A stretch of 64,000 nucleotides of DNA, taken from Gymnogyps californianus (lineage: Eukaryota; Chordata; Aves; Accipitriformes; Cathartidae). The stretch is taken from contig NC_059471.1 in the NCBI RefSeq assembly GCF_018139145.2, positions 214,973,494 to 215,037,493 on the forward strand, written 5' to 3'. This document shows positions 1 through 12,300 of the stretch, piece after piece; positions within the stretch are counted from its first letter, which is position 1; each line of letters opens with the position of its first letter. Made by a program: the position numbers and the translations under genes. The notes under the pieces were generated by a model that was not told the origin of the DNA, did no database searches, and saw only the letters and a program-made list of their open reading frames with translations.

Positions 1-2118
1 GCTTTTTTCCATCAGATAAAACTGCACCAGATGATACAGTGTAAAATCTGCTTATAGCCTCTGCTACTCAAACCTCCAGACCAAACAAGTTTGTGCACTA
101 AGAGTTTTAAAAGCACTTGCAGGATTTCAAAAGGCCCTTGTTAAACCTAGACCTAAAGAAGGCTGGAGCTGTGTCTGTGTTTGACTCCCTGGCAACTCCA
201 TTTCTGCATCTTTCTTGGTCTTGTGGCATTGTATAAAAATAATCTTCACAATCTTGTCTGTGGTGACCTGGGCCATGTGACAGGCTCTTTTCCTCCCAGC
301 TCTCTGCTGAAAGAGAGGACTTCTCTGAGCAGCAAAACTCTGGTGATCAGTGGAAGAAAGTCAGCAAGCAACAGAGACGCCAGCACCTTCTTTTCTCCCT
401 ACACCTTCCCAGATGCTCAAGGTGCTCCTATTTCCCTCCATCACTTTCCAGGTTTCCCCTGAGTTTTCACAGTGCTTCCCCTCCTTTATTGCCACACACC
501 TCTGTTGCTATCATCTAATGTTAATCATCTAAATTATAATGCTAATTATGGGTTTTTTTCTCATAAAACCCTGGTTTTTTCTGTGCCTAGATAACTTTCC
601 CCTTTGCTGGGTCTCTCGGTTCTCACCCTCCCCTTCTCTGCCTCGCTCTGCTTTGGGTCAGTCGCTTGCAGAAGCAGCACTGTTTTTTCCTGGAATCGTT
701 CAGCAACCTGACCTATTTCACAAAGCTGACCTAACTAATTGCTCTCACAAGTGGAAACCGTTTTTTTCTGACCTTTAAAAGGTCTAAATGCCGAGTTACG
801 GGTCTTTCTCGTGCAAACTGTGCTTGTAGCAATTAGCCACCTGGGGTCACCGTTCCTTCCAATACAACTGACTGTACATTGCATGTTCTTGCTAGGATAG
901 AAACTCACCATTTCTAATAAAATCTTAGTGGCTATTATCCACCTACGCTGACATTTGCTGCTTGAAAGCAAATGGCTGCATGAAAGAGGGAGCGCATCTC
1001 AGGTCACCCGCTGAAAAAAGACCTTTTTTCAGCGAAAGGTAAAATTCACCTTGTTGAGAATTTGCGTCTGCAGTCCAAACTGCTGCCCTCTGCTCAGAGT
1101 TTGCAATCATTAATTGACAGGCAGGATTTTGAATAGCTGAGAGAGGCAGACTGAGCTGAAGGACTGCAGAAAAGGTCTCCCATCTCTGTCTCCATCATGC
1201 AAATAGCTATGAAATTAAATAGTTTGACCAGGCAAGAAATAGAAGGAGATGTTGGAGAGTAAATCCCTGCACCTCCAAAGAACAGACCCCATGTTTAGTA
1301 GGGGAAGGACAAATTGTGATAAAAAGTCTGGGATTTCTTTCTGAGCAATATGTAACAAAACATTTTACCAACCCAGATGGCTGCAGTTCTGCATATGCAG
1401 TTGCATATCTCCCGGTATCTTGGAAAAAGGGGAAGAATTGGGGTCGAAGACTTTCAGACAGATGTTTCAAGAGCAAATCTCTCCAAGTTCTTCAGTGGGC
1501 TTTGGCATGAGTGTTTCCTATTATGCTATTACATATGGAAGATTATTTGGTACTAAAGCAAAGGCAGTAAATATCTGTGGAGCATGGAGCAGCCCCGGGG
1601 TGAGCAGCATTTTACCCACAGTAGTTGCTCCAGAAGTCTTACTTGTTCTCTGTGCTCTGTTGCATTTGAGTTTGGGCAGTAATCTCCCGGCCCAAGCCTC
1701 GTTGCCAACAGACCCTCCAAGAGGACTTGTCACCCGCATCGGTGAAGCTGCACAAAAGCTTTCATGAAAAGGGCAACGGGAGATTTATCTACCTGCTATC
1801 GGTAGCATCTCTTCTGTCTGCTGCTCTCGTGAGCACTGCCTAAAGTCTTGTTTGCACCTTTTCACGTGCTGGGGGAGAAGATGCACATTTGGGCAACCTC
1901 CCATAGATATGGCATCATTCACCCCCCAAAAAGCTCTATGTTGGGTCTCACTCAAAAGAGGCTCCCTTGTGTCAGCTGCCTTTCACAGAACCATCACCCT
2001 TACGGTTGTGAGGACAGGAGAGTGTCTGACAGTAAGGAACAGAGATACTAACACAGCATCCTCTGGGTCTGTGGCTACGACTGATGGATGCAGCCATAGC
2101 AACATTTAAACATGTATC
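1..2118. other. Upstream intergenic sequence, no gene seen
   Basis: Both strands hold only short chance frames without domain, signal peptide or splice logic. There is no CpG-rich block and no recognisable repeat until the CR1 fragment at 2119. Confidence 0.6.
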
Positions 2119-2325
2119 ACATAGAATCATAGAATGATTTGGGTTGGAACGGACCTTAAAGATCATCTAGTTCCAACCCTGCTGCCATGGGCAGGGACAC
2201 CTTCCACTAGACCAGGGTGCTCAAAGCCCCATCCAACCTGGCCTTGAACACTGCCAGGGATGGGGCATCCACAACCTCTCCGGGCAACCTGTTCCAGTCC
2301 CTCACCACCCTCATAGTGAAGAAAC
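2119..2325 (-). mobile_element. CR1 LINE 3' fragment
   Basis: The + strand begins with AGAATCATAGAATGATTTGG and runs through the block about Cs of the avian CR1 3' UTR (gene-poor wording: first-strand match to 'CCATGGGCAGGGACACCTTC' and 'CCTGTTCCAGTCCCTCACCA'). It is therefore the reverse complement of a CR1 3' end, 5'-truncated as usual. It is well preserved, hence moderately young. Confidence 0.93.
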
Positions 2326-3318
2326 AGATCACATCTATTTCTTAGCATGTCTGTTAAGAAGATTTCATTCATTAAGGATTTATAAAGGAGAAGTAAATGT
2401 CCAGCATGTAATAATCATGATAGAATACCACATAATAGTTTAAATCTGTTTTTCCATAGTCTATCCCAACTAATTCTCTAGGTACTAACAGATAATAATT
2501 TCTGTGGAAATGGCTGAATAAAAACTACATAAAGTGCGATAATTCCTTGATCATTTCCAGTTTTCCACTGACATTTGGAAGAACAAATTTCACTGAAGCA
2601 TGGCAAGCCCAGACAATTTAGGAACAAGAGAAACCCTTTCCAAACCTGCCAGCCTCATGCTAATAGATTCTTTTGATCAAACTGTCCATCCTTCAGAAGC
2701 TCAGCTGTCACTCAGAGAAACCGCAAACACGCATGCCTCAAAAAACGAATGGAGTGTGGCTTTATCATCAGCAGATGAAGACCTCCAAAAAGCCAAAAGG
2801 ATAGCCCGTGGGACCTTTTCTTTGTAGGCAGAGCCCAGAGATGGTGCCTGAGGTCCGCTGTCATACACCAGATAACTATCCTACAGAGATGGTCCCTCTC
2901 GAATGCCTGTCCAACCACAGATTTGGGGTCGAGTGGGTGCACAAACCCGTTAAAATCTTGCCCCCTTCTACTGACCCCAGCTGTAGTGGAACAGCTCTGG
3001 AGTCAGTAGCTCTGATGTGTCAAACCACTTCCTACACACGACGGCACGCTCCACCACACTAAGCATTAAGTTTGATTTCCTGGATAAAAGCTACTAATAC
3101 CTGAACAGAGAGCAGCCTTTTTTCTGTCTTGCGGAGCCAGCCAGCGAAATGACGATTTGCTGACCAGAGAGCAAAGTCCTTGCCACGCGCACAGGATGAC
3201 GCTCCCCACCGGTCTAATCAGGCAGTAGACGGCTCCTTGGCTTGGTCGGCATCAGCCCATCACTTCTGAGAAACTTCACCATCCTCAGTGTTGCGGAGAA
3301 AAGATGTGAACAAGTCCC
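2326..3318 (+). promoter_or_regulatory. Proximal upstream region of IL2RA
   Basis: About 1 kb between a CR1 fragment and the IL2RA start. It contains a TATA-like GATAAAAG at 3083-3090 and the GAS match at 3264-3272. It is not GC-rich, in keeping with an inducible, tissue-restricted promoter. The transcription start cannot be fixed from sequence. Confidence 0.35.
3264..3272. promoter_or_regulatory. STAT-type GAS site upstream of the IL2RA start
   Basis: TTCTGAGAA fits the palindromic STAT consensus TTCNNNGAA and sits 47 bp before the ATG. Mammalian IL2RA is strongly induced through STAT5. One such match is expected about every 4 kb by chance, so position is the main argument. A TATA-like GATAAAAG occurs at 3083-3090. 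Confidence 0.3.
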
Positions 3319-3379
3319 ATGGAGCTCAAGTGCCTTTTGATGTGGCTCTTGTTTGGATCCGTCAAGGGGAACAAGCCAG
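3319..3379 (+). CDS. IL2RA: IL2RA coding exon 1 (signal peptide)
   Basis: ATG at 3319 opens a short frame MELKCLLMWLLFGSVKG, a basic/hydrophobic signal peptide, and ends one base into a codon before GTAAAAG at 3380. The phase 1 end matches the phase 1 start of the first sushi exon 10.6 kb downstream. A signal peptide alone on exon 1 is the usual layout of this family. The start is chosen because it is the only ATG giving a signal sequence that joins in phase. Confidence 0.8.
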
Positions 3380-6300
3380 GTAAAAGACTATTTCTGCCTT
3401 TTGGGGAGGGAAAATACGATTTGCTTTTTTGTGGTGGCCGCTGGAGGATGTTCGCAACATCCTGACTCCTTTCAGGTAAGGAAAGATGTTAAGAGCTTAA
3501 GGAATTTATTATTCTAAGGAAATGAGAGAAATGGGGTTTGTGCCCACAAACCATCAACTGCAGACAATCCAGAGCACTACAGGATATTTTTTGTCTGAGT
3601 AATGTATGTATCCTCCAACCCATCGTTGGAACAGTGGGCAGATCAAAGCAGCCTTGTGCACCTTAGGTAGCTCTTTGAATTTGTTTTTTCCATTTTGCAT
3701 GTAACTTTAGGAAATATAAAAATAGACACCGAAATGTCAGTACCTCTGTAGGTAAAATTGATGGCAACGCTATTAGTTAAAAGGTGCCATCCAAGTTTGC
3801 TATGGGTACTATAGATACCAAGTATTCTTTCAGCCACGCCTCCCAACCAGTAGTGCCTATAAACTGTGAACGGAGGCAGCTAATTCATTCAGCATAATTT
3901 TACACATTTATAAATTGTGATACGGCTTATATTTGGCTTATTTCTTGTGACAAGTGTGTGCATTGGGAAATGGCCTGGTGATATATTAGCGTATTTGAAT
4001 TTAAACTGCTTTGTTCAAAGGGGAAAAAAAAAATCTTACATTCTCAGTGCTCTATAAATGTGGTATTTCCTTCTGTATCTGATGATGATGTCCAGGTTGA
4101 GAGGTATGAGCAGATACAAGCCTGAGGCAGGTTCTCAGATGCAATGGTACTGTAACTGTTGATGGATCATCTCTAGCAGGGCTGCGAATTTTACTAGGGG
4201 CAGGGCATCTCAAGGGAAGACTGCGTTGCTCATAACCGAACTCATTAATGCAGCAAGTACCTTCACAAATATTTAACCCCCAGGTGATTTTATTCTCGTT
4301 AAAAGTATTTTACCAGTAAACGCCGTACCTTTTCCTTCACGGGCCATTTTCCTTGCCAAATGAAGTGCCAGTGCCCACAGCAAACGTTTAAGTGCTGCGT
4401 GCAAGAGCATCACTGCGAGACGTTCAGCCAGAGATATGTAAATAGGATCGGTTCTGGGATGAGTCAGGTCCCCTATATCACGCTTTCTGTATTACTGTGC
4501 CTGGGACACGTTGTGAGATTTCTTGCTGGCAAGTCTCGTTTATCAGAAATCTTGCTGTTTTTTGGAAAAAATTGAGGGGTGTTAGAGCAGTTGCATTTTA
4601 TGCTATTTGATGTGATTTAATTCTCTGCTGAATGAATAAATGCATAGCATTGCATTCTTCACTCTAAGCTCTTCTTTCCTCAGCTTCCTGTATTTATTTT
4701 CAATGTCTCTCCCAATGTTTAAACATAATATTTATACATTTTTTTTTTAATTTCTCCCTGCAAATAATACGCTAAGGTAGAAACACCACCTTTTACCAAT
4801 TTAGGGTTTTTTATTGTAGAGATGCCTGAAGTATTGTGGCTGTAAGACCTATTGTTTGTAATTCCTTCGGGGGACCGACAAGGAGACCTGGGAACAGATA
4901 TAAGCAAAGAAAAGGGAAAGAGGCTAGGTCAAACTGGTCAAAAATCAACTATGTCTCAGTATATACAGCGCTATTCATATTCTTTTGCCTTAGTCTTTTC
5001 AGCTCGTCCCAGCACTGCAAGTTCAGTTTTGTAAATAGATGCTGCCATAGATGTTGTTTGCAAGAGAGTTTCTGGCAAAATGCAATATCATCATGAATAA
5101 ATATAATTAGGGGAAAAAGAAAATAAAAAGCCTTTGTTTTACAGAACAGCTTCACTGAGATCTCAAAGTGCTTTGAGAGGGTGAAGTCCTCTGATATATA
5201 TCTGGGGAAACTAAGGCATGGGATGATCATTCATTTAGTAAAAATTGAACTACACCTTAATGCTAAAGAGGATAAGAGAAATGCTGATTTTTCGTGAAGA
5301 GCATCACATTTATCTCATTTACTCTGCACAGCAGCAGTGCCTAGAAGCTGCAGGCATGGATGAGGCTTGAAGTATGCTAGGTGAGGGTCAAATACAAGAT
5401 AAAAGCTGGTCTGTGCTCCTACAACCTTTCCATCTTGCCATTCCTCTTACAGGAACACACTGAATAGATTTGCAAGTTAAACCTGGAAGGGATTAAAACT
5501 CACAAAAGAAAGAATTTCATTCAACTGAATTTCATTCACACAAGATGAGTACCAGATCTCAGTCATTTAAATGAGAGGAATTTCTTTCCCATTATACTTG
5601 CACATTAGTGCTCGCTCCCATGGATTTGAAATGCAATGCAGAATAAATTAAAGTTGTCAAACACGTACAAGTGTTTCTTGTAAGGTCAACCAGAGAGCAA
5701 ATACCTTTATAAACCTTCCAGCTACCGTGGTCCTCAGCAGCAAAGTGCCCAACATACAGCTACAATTAAAAAAAAAAAAAGTTAAAAAAATTGTTAAAAA
5801 ATTGTGATCCTGCTGAGGAAAAGCAGATGTTACGGACAGAGATCCTGCAGTATCTGCTTCTGCCTTCAGATGGAGAAATCTGCTCCCTACCTCATCAGAG
5901 ATGAGATGTTACATCTTTCCCTTTTATCACAGCAAAAAATCCACTCTTTAGCTACTGCTAGAAAGCCACTGCCTTTGACTTGGCTCACTATTGCCTTCAG
6001 GGCGTTACAATCTTAGTGTCCCTGCTTTCTTCCTCGATGTTCAGCTTCGTCTCTCCTGTTTTTCCTGTTGCATTAATTGTATCTTCAAAGCCCAGCTTTT
6101 GGATGTTTTCTACCCATGGTTTCCATCTCTTGACCCTGGTCCTGAATCTTGGAACAACCTGGCTTACTGAGTCTTTGCTCCATCTCCAATGCTTCTCCAA
6201 ACCTCACATTTCCAAAGTCCTTCCATGACTTTCTTCACTTGATTCCCTGTTCCTCAGCCCTGCCAGGGTAGCGGCACTGTCATCTGCTGCTTTTTCGTTA

Positions 6301-9300
6301 TGTCCTCCATTTATAAAGTGTGAGCCCCCAGATAAAGAATATACAGCCCTCTTTATTTGGAAGAATGTTTCATGCGCTACAAGGTCAGAAAAATCATCAA
6401 CACGAACAAATAATTTTCATCCCACTCTTGAGAGCTCCAGCGAAAAGCTCAGTGAGCATGCTAAGGCCACAAGTCAAATAAGATGAGTCCTAAAGCCACA
6501 TCTGAAATCGAAAGAGTCCCATCAGACCTTTTTTCACTGTTACCCAGGACTGGGACACATGCTTGTCAGCCAGTTCAATTATTTTCAGAGAGGATATTCT
6601 CTACTGCCCTTCCAACCCAACAAAAGGCAGGACTGAAAGTTCCAGCCAACGAAAAGGATCTGAATTTCTGCTACTGTTTAAAAAGCCGATTTTCTTTCTT
6701 AGTAATGTGTTTTTCCCTTTAGATGAAACTACCGAAGAGGCGGATGTTACTGAAGTCACAGCTTTAAGCAAAAATGTAGCCAAACCTATTCAAAACCCAA
6801 ATGTCACACACCAAAACAAGGCTTTCATGTATGATATTCTCAAAACCAGACTCTGTGTTCTGCTACCATACCATGTGCAGGGGTTGCCTTTAAAGAGTTT
6901 GAGCTCTGTGGCTTTACCACAGAACCAAGAAGGTTATAAACACTCAGAAACAAAAGAATAAGAAAAACAAATGTTCCCCATTCTCCACTTGGTACATTTT
7001 CTACGCAGTGCACCGTGCTCGGGCTAGTTTTCCTCCCTCTCCCTGCCCCAGGAAACTCTCCCTCTTTCCTAATGCTCCCTCTTCCAATTCCAGTCCAAGT
7101 CCCCAGCCCAGCCTCCCTGCCAGGGCAGGCATGAGATTCATCTCGCTTAACTTCAGCACCATCTTCTCCATCGAGCTGGACATGCGGACCCCCTTCATAG
7201 CCAGGGGAGAGAAAGTAGTGCTTCCAGGGCACAGCTCATCTACCAGATTGCAGATAAGGGTGCAATGAGTCATGTCCTGTAAGTGTCTTTCTAGTGACTA
7301 CACAAGGAATTGAAATGTCTGCTTTTTGTTGGCTGGGTGGCACTCAGTCCACGCCTTAAAACAGGAGTGAGTTGGTGATGAAGGGAGATAATTGTGTTTA
7401 GGAAGAGGGGAGACAGATATTCGGTCAAGAAATATCTGGGTCAGCAGAAGACACAACATCTGCAGGCTGCTTTGCTGGGAACTCACAGCAAAGTGAGCTT
7501 TGAAAGGATATCAGTGCATTAGCTAAACCACAATAATTATTGATGTGAGCATGTAAGAGCGTTCTTCCATCACTGTAGCCGATAAAAAGAAAGAAGCACC
7601 TTTAAGCATTGCTTTGGAGAACTTAAGTTAGGTGTCTGCTGTCCTCTAGAGAGGTCTGCCTAGCTCCACTTCTTACAGAAGGAGCTAAGAAGGCAGGTTC
7701 CTGAGGCTAAATTATGCTTAGCATGAGAAAGCTTAGTCCACTGTCAAACCAACTCTAGCCTTGCTGTATACGGAATTTTTTTTTGCATTAGATTCCACTG
7801 CTAGGTCAATGGCAACCAGCTGGTTAGCATGATTAAGCCAAGAGATAAGAGAAGTGCATCTCTCCCAAACTTGATTTTCTATGGTCCTACAAAGAGTTAA
7901 TGGACAGCTCCTGCAGGTTCATATTCCAGTTTATTTTACACTGTCTTTCCAACAGAGACATCTTCTAGTACAGCAAGCTCAGCAGGCATTGAGCTCCCTA
8001 GTCCTTAGAATAGGACATGCCTCTTCTCCACTGCTAGGAATATTAAAACCCATCTCCTGCCCCACAAGGCTGATCTCTCCTCCATCGCTGTTTGCGTTAA
8101 ATCTTGCGCCTGGTGATTTCATCTGCATTGTATTTCTGTCACTTAAATTGCAGACTCATTACTACTCAGATGACTTTGTAAAATAATCTCTGTGTAATCT
8201 ACAGTATAGCTAATCAAAATGTGACAGGCATATTACCATAAACTTCAGGTCTGCACCCCAGCCCCAGAGCTGGGATCTATCGCCAGCTTACAAATCCACA
8301 TAGACAATAAATGACACTAATCAGAGGGGAAAGAAGCAGGCAGAGCTGCAGCTAGCTTGTTAACGGGCCCTTTGGGAATAAGTTTTGAAGTTAGAAAAAG
8401 TTCATTACCATTTCAGTCCAGTTGCTGGTATCAATTCCTTCTCTTCACCCGTATCAGTTTCATCTTCGAGAACATGCTCTATTTAGAGAGCACATAGTTT
8501 CAGACAGCATATGAACCCCCACGGCTGTACTAGCTTTTCAGGCACATCTGGGGAAGAGTCTTCATTTTGGCATGGTTTGATGTCTTGGTATCTCTGGGGA
8601 GAGGCTCTCTTCATCTCTGAACCAGGCAGGTGTGTGAAGTGCCTGGTTTCTTCCACTGCTTCTACCCAGATCTTCAGAACAGCCGGTTTCCTACTGATCC
8701 CGTCTTACCGCCTTTGTATTTAGGGGAAAATTGTCCTATCTTTGCACCTTGCTTTTTTAACTTGTCATCAGAATAATGTCAGCACTGGTGACACACAGCC
8801 ACATGACAGAGGAAATTCTGAGTTTAGGTTATCATGGCATGACTCATTGTCTGTGTTTACCTAATACTAAAAGTACCTGTTAGAAATTTTCCCCATTTAC
8901 TTTTTCTGGACAAAAGGTGTTGTTCTGATGCTTTGTCTAACACTGCTCAAACAAACAACTCAGACATGGAAGAGAAAGAGACAGGAGAGCTTCATAAATC
9001 CTCATACTGCCAGCACGTCTACTATGAGCAGTTTTGTGTTGGGTCAGTAACGTATTGGAATGGGAAACCTCAGGGAAGAAACCCAAGCACTGAAAGAACT
9101 GACGGTGATTTAGCTAGTGGGTGTCTTTCCCCTGAGCCTACATAATGATGCTAGATGCTGAGGGCAGCCAAAAGCTAGATGCTGAGGGTAGCCAAAGACA
9201 GTTAAGCTTTATTTAGCACATGGCAATGAACTCGCAAAAGACAGGGCATGGCAGGGTATTCTGCCTGGCACCAGCCTCAAATAACTCCTATGTGATATCT

Positions 9301-12300
9301 GACAGCTTATGTGGAGGTCCCAGATGCCCTCAGACACCTCATATGGCATCAGGCACCGTTGCTTAAGCAGGAATAGCAGGAATCCCACCTATCTTTTGGC
9401 TCAGATGACAAGGCTTGCAGGGCTCAGAAAACTTATCAAACTTAATTTTGGGAGCACACCAGAAGATGCAATAACTACTTTTTAATTTTTATGTTTCACG
9501 GATGTCTATCATCTGAGTTCACTAGTCTCCTTCTAATTCCAAGGGCATGTCTCCATCCACTATATGATAATACTTGAAACCAGTTCCAAAATTTCCAGAA
9601 ATGCTGTAGGCACCAAAAATCCACTAATATGGGAAGAAATGCAGATTCCCAGCTGCCTTAGGAGAGCTACGTGTTCTAGCAATTCTGCAACCGATAGCAC
9701 TGCTAAATCCCATGAACGCAATTACACCAACCTCTCTGTTTGGCCCATTTCAATACATCATGTTAGTACCTCTAGGCGCAAAGAAACGGAGTCACAGGGC
9801 ACTTTCGGGGTGTAGGAGATGAGAATGGTAGGTGAAGGCTGATGAAGCTTGTTAATGAAGGAAAGGGAGGACAGAGGACATCGGGATTGAAGGAGAATGA
9901 AATAGGGACACAGAGCACCTTGTCATGGGGATGGAGAATTGGAGGATGTGGGGAGGGAAAATGAGGAGGCACACAAAACCCCAAGAGATTTGAAGGTGAT
10001 GTGAGGGCAGTTTTTTAAACCAATACTAGCAGGAGTGTAGCCCTGGAGCAGCTGTGGAGGGATGCAGAATCCAGAGGGAAGCTGGGCTGTGCAAAACTGG
10101 GCCACCAGAGGCTATGAGGCAGGTTACGCCTAGGTGTGCTGGCCTTTTATAAGATTTATATTTTCATATCATACCAACTCAAATTAATTGACAGACTAAT
10201 TCCTAACCAGGTGCAAAACAGCAAAAAAAAGCAAAGTTAATCTCCCCTAAAAATGTAAAAAGTCAGAAATCTAGTTCATGAGTAAATCTATACTGCCATT
10301 CCCTAGTTTCCTGGCTTCTTCCCATCCCTTGGCTCTTTTATCACCCACACGGCAGGAATGTTGATTTTTTAGGGGCAAACCATGCAGCTTCCTTGGGCAC
10401 AAAGACTGAAAGAAGTTCTAGGGATGATTCACTCCACAGGTCATTCTGTGTAGGCAATATGATCCAGACCTCACCAGGTCTGCTTCCTCTCTGCACAGTC
10501 TTCCCACACTATCCCCAGAGGCCCAGTGCCATGAAACACCCCTGCACGCCTATATGCCACCACCTATGGCCGCTGCAGCTTTGGAAGATACTTATTCTTC
10601 CCTGATGGGAGTCTGAATACAGCAATTAGCTTGAACCTGTGATGCTGCTAAATGTCAAAGCACTGGGAGCTCTTTTGGGCCAAGCTATAGCTTCCATTCT
10701 CAGACTTCACTGAGTGTGTAGTTGTCCTGGTTTTGGCTGGGATAGAGTTAATTTTCTTCTTAGTAGCTGGTACAGTGTGTGTTTTGGATTTAGTGTGAGA
10801 ATAATGTTGATAACACACTGATGTTTTAGTTGTTGCTAAGTAGCGCTTATCCTAAGTGAAGGACTTTTCAGTTTCCCATGCTCTGCCAGCAAGCAGGTGT
10901 GCAAGGGCTGGGAGGGAGCACGGCCAGGACAGCTGACCCGAACTAGCCACAGGGATATTCCATACCATGGAACGTCATGCCCAGTATATAAACTGGGGGG
11001 AGCTGGCCAGGAGGGGCAGATCGCTGCTCGGGCATCGGTCAGTGGGTGGTGAGCAACTGCATTGTGCATCAATGGGGTTTTTTTCCTTTTTTTTCCCTCT
11101 TCTTTTTTTTTGTTATATTCCTTTGCATTATTACTATTATATTATTATTATTATTATTATTATTTCATTACTATTGTTAGTATCATATTTTACTTTAGTT
11201 ATTAAATTGTTCTTATCTCAGCCCATGAGTTCTACCTTCTTTCCCGATTCTCCTCCCCATCCCACTGGGAGCAGGGGCGGGGAGTGAGGGAGCGGCTGCG
11301 TGGTGCTTGGCTGCTGACTAGGGTTAAACCACGACAGTAGTAATTATCATGAGTTATTATCACATCTACTGTCACAATGCCTGGAGTCCCGGCTGATAGC
11401 TAGGACTCATTTGTATAAGCATGGTACAAATAACTGACCAACACGGAAAGTTTAGCATCCAAATGTAAGGCAAGCAAGTACAGAAGTAATACTGATCAGC
11501 ATGTTGTGTGCCTACCTGTTCTTGAAAGGTGGGTAACAGACTACGTAAAGAAAAGCACCTCTGAAGATATATAAGATACTTAAAGACAGTGAAGAGGAAT
11601 AATGGCAACTTGAAATGTCCATACTCATGCAAGGCTCCTCCCAGTGTGAGGTCTGGTACAACAATAAACCCAAAAGCTGATGACTTTGATATCAAACATG
11701 TCGGTGAGGATGTCTAGCATGGGAAAAGAAGCCAATGTTTTGAAAGGATATGATGGTTGATTAGGAGAAAGTTCTTGAAAATGGGAGTAAAATATTTGAT
11801 GTGACAGTGAAGCAGTTAGAAGTCAACAGAGGCAAGCAAACAGAAGGTCACAATGAGACCTAGGAAATTCATCTTTCCAAGTGCTTTCTGGATCAGAGAC
11901 AGGAATGTGGTTGTAAAGGCCAAAGAAGCAGATATGGCAGTGGTTTAGATGTGAGAAGACAAGAATTTGAGTGACGTGGATGAAATGAAAAGGTTGGATC
12001 CTAGGAGTGTTGTGTGAGATCCAGCTGTAACATGGATGTGTTGATCCAAGAGCGCCAGCCTGATGGGTATTGCTCGCTGTCACCCGTGTGCACCATTTCT
12101 GCACAATCCTTACCTGATGCATGCAAGTTCAGAAGAACATAACTTCATTTGATCATTGATTAAAACAACTGTTGCCCTTTATGATGAGTAGGCTAAATGC
12201 TGTGGGTTTTCTTAAGAAGAGACTAAAGAGTTGTAGGTTTGAGTGCCTCATGCTGAGATTCAGATCTGCAGTCTGCTTCAAAGAGGCTTTTGAAGTCTTG

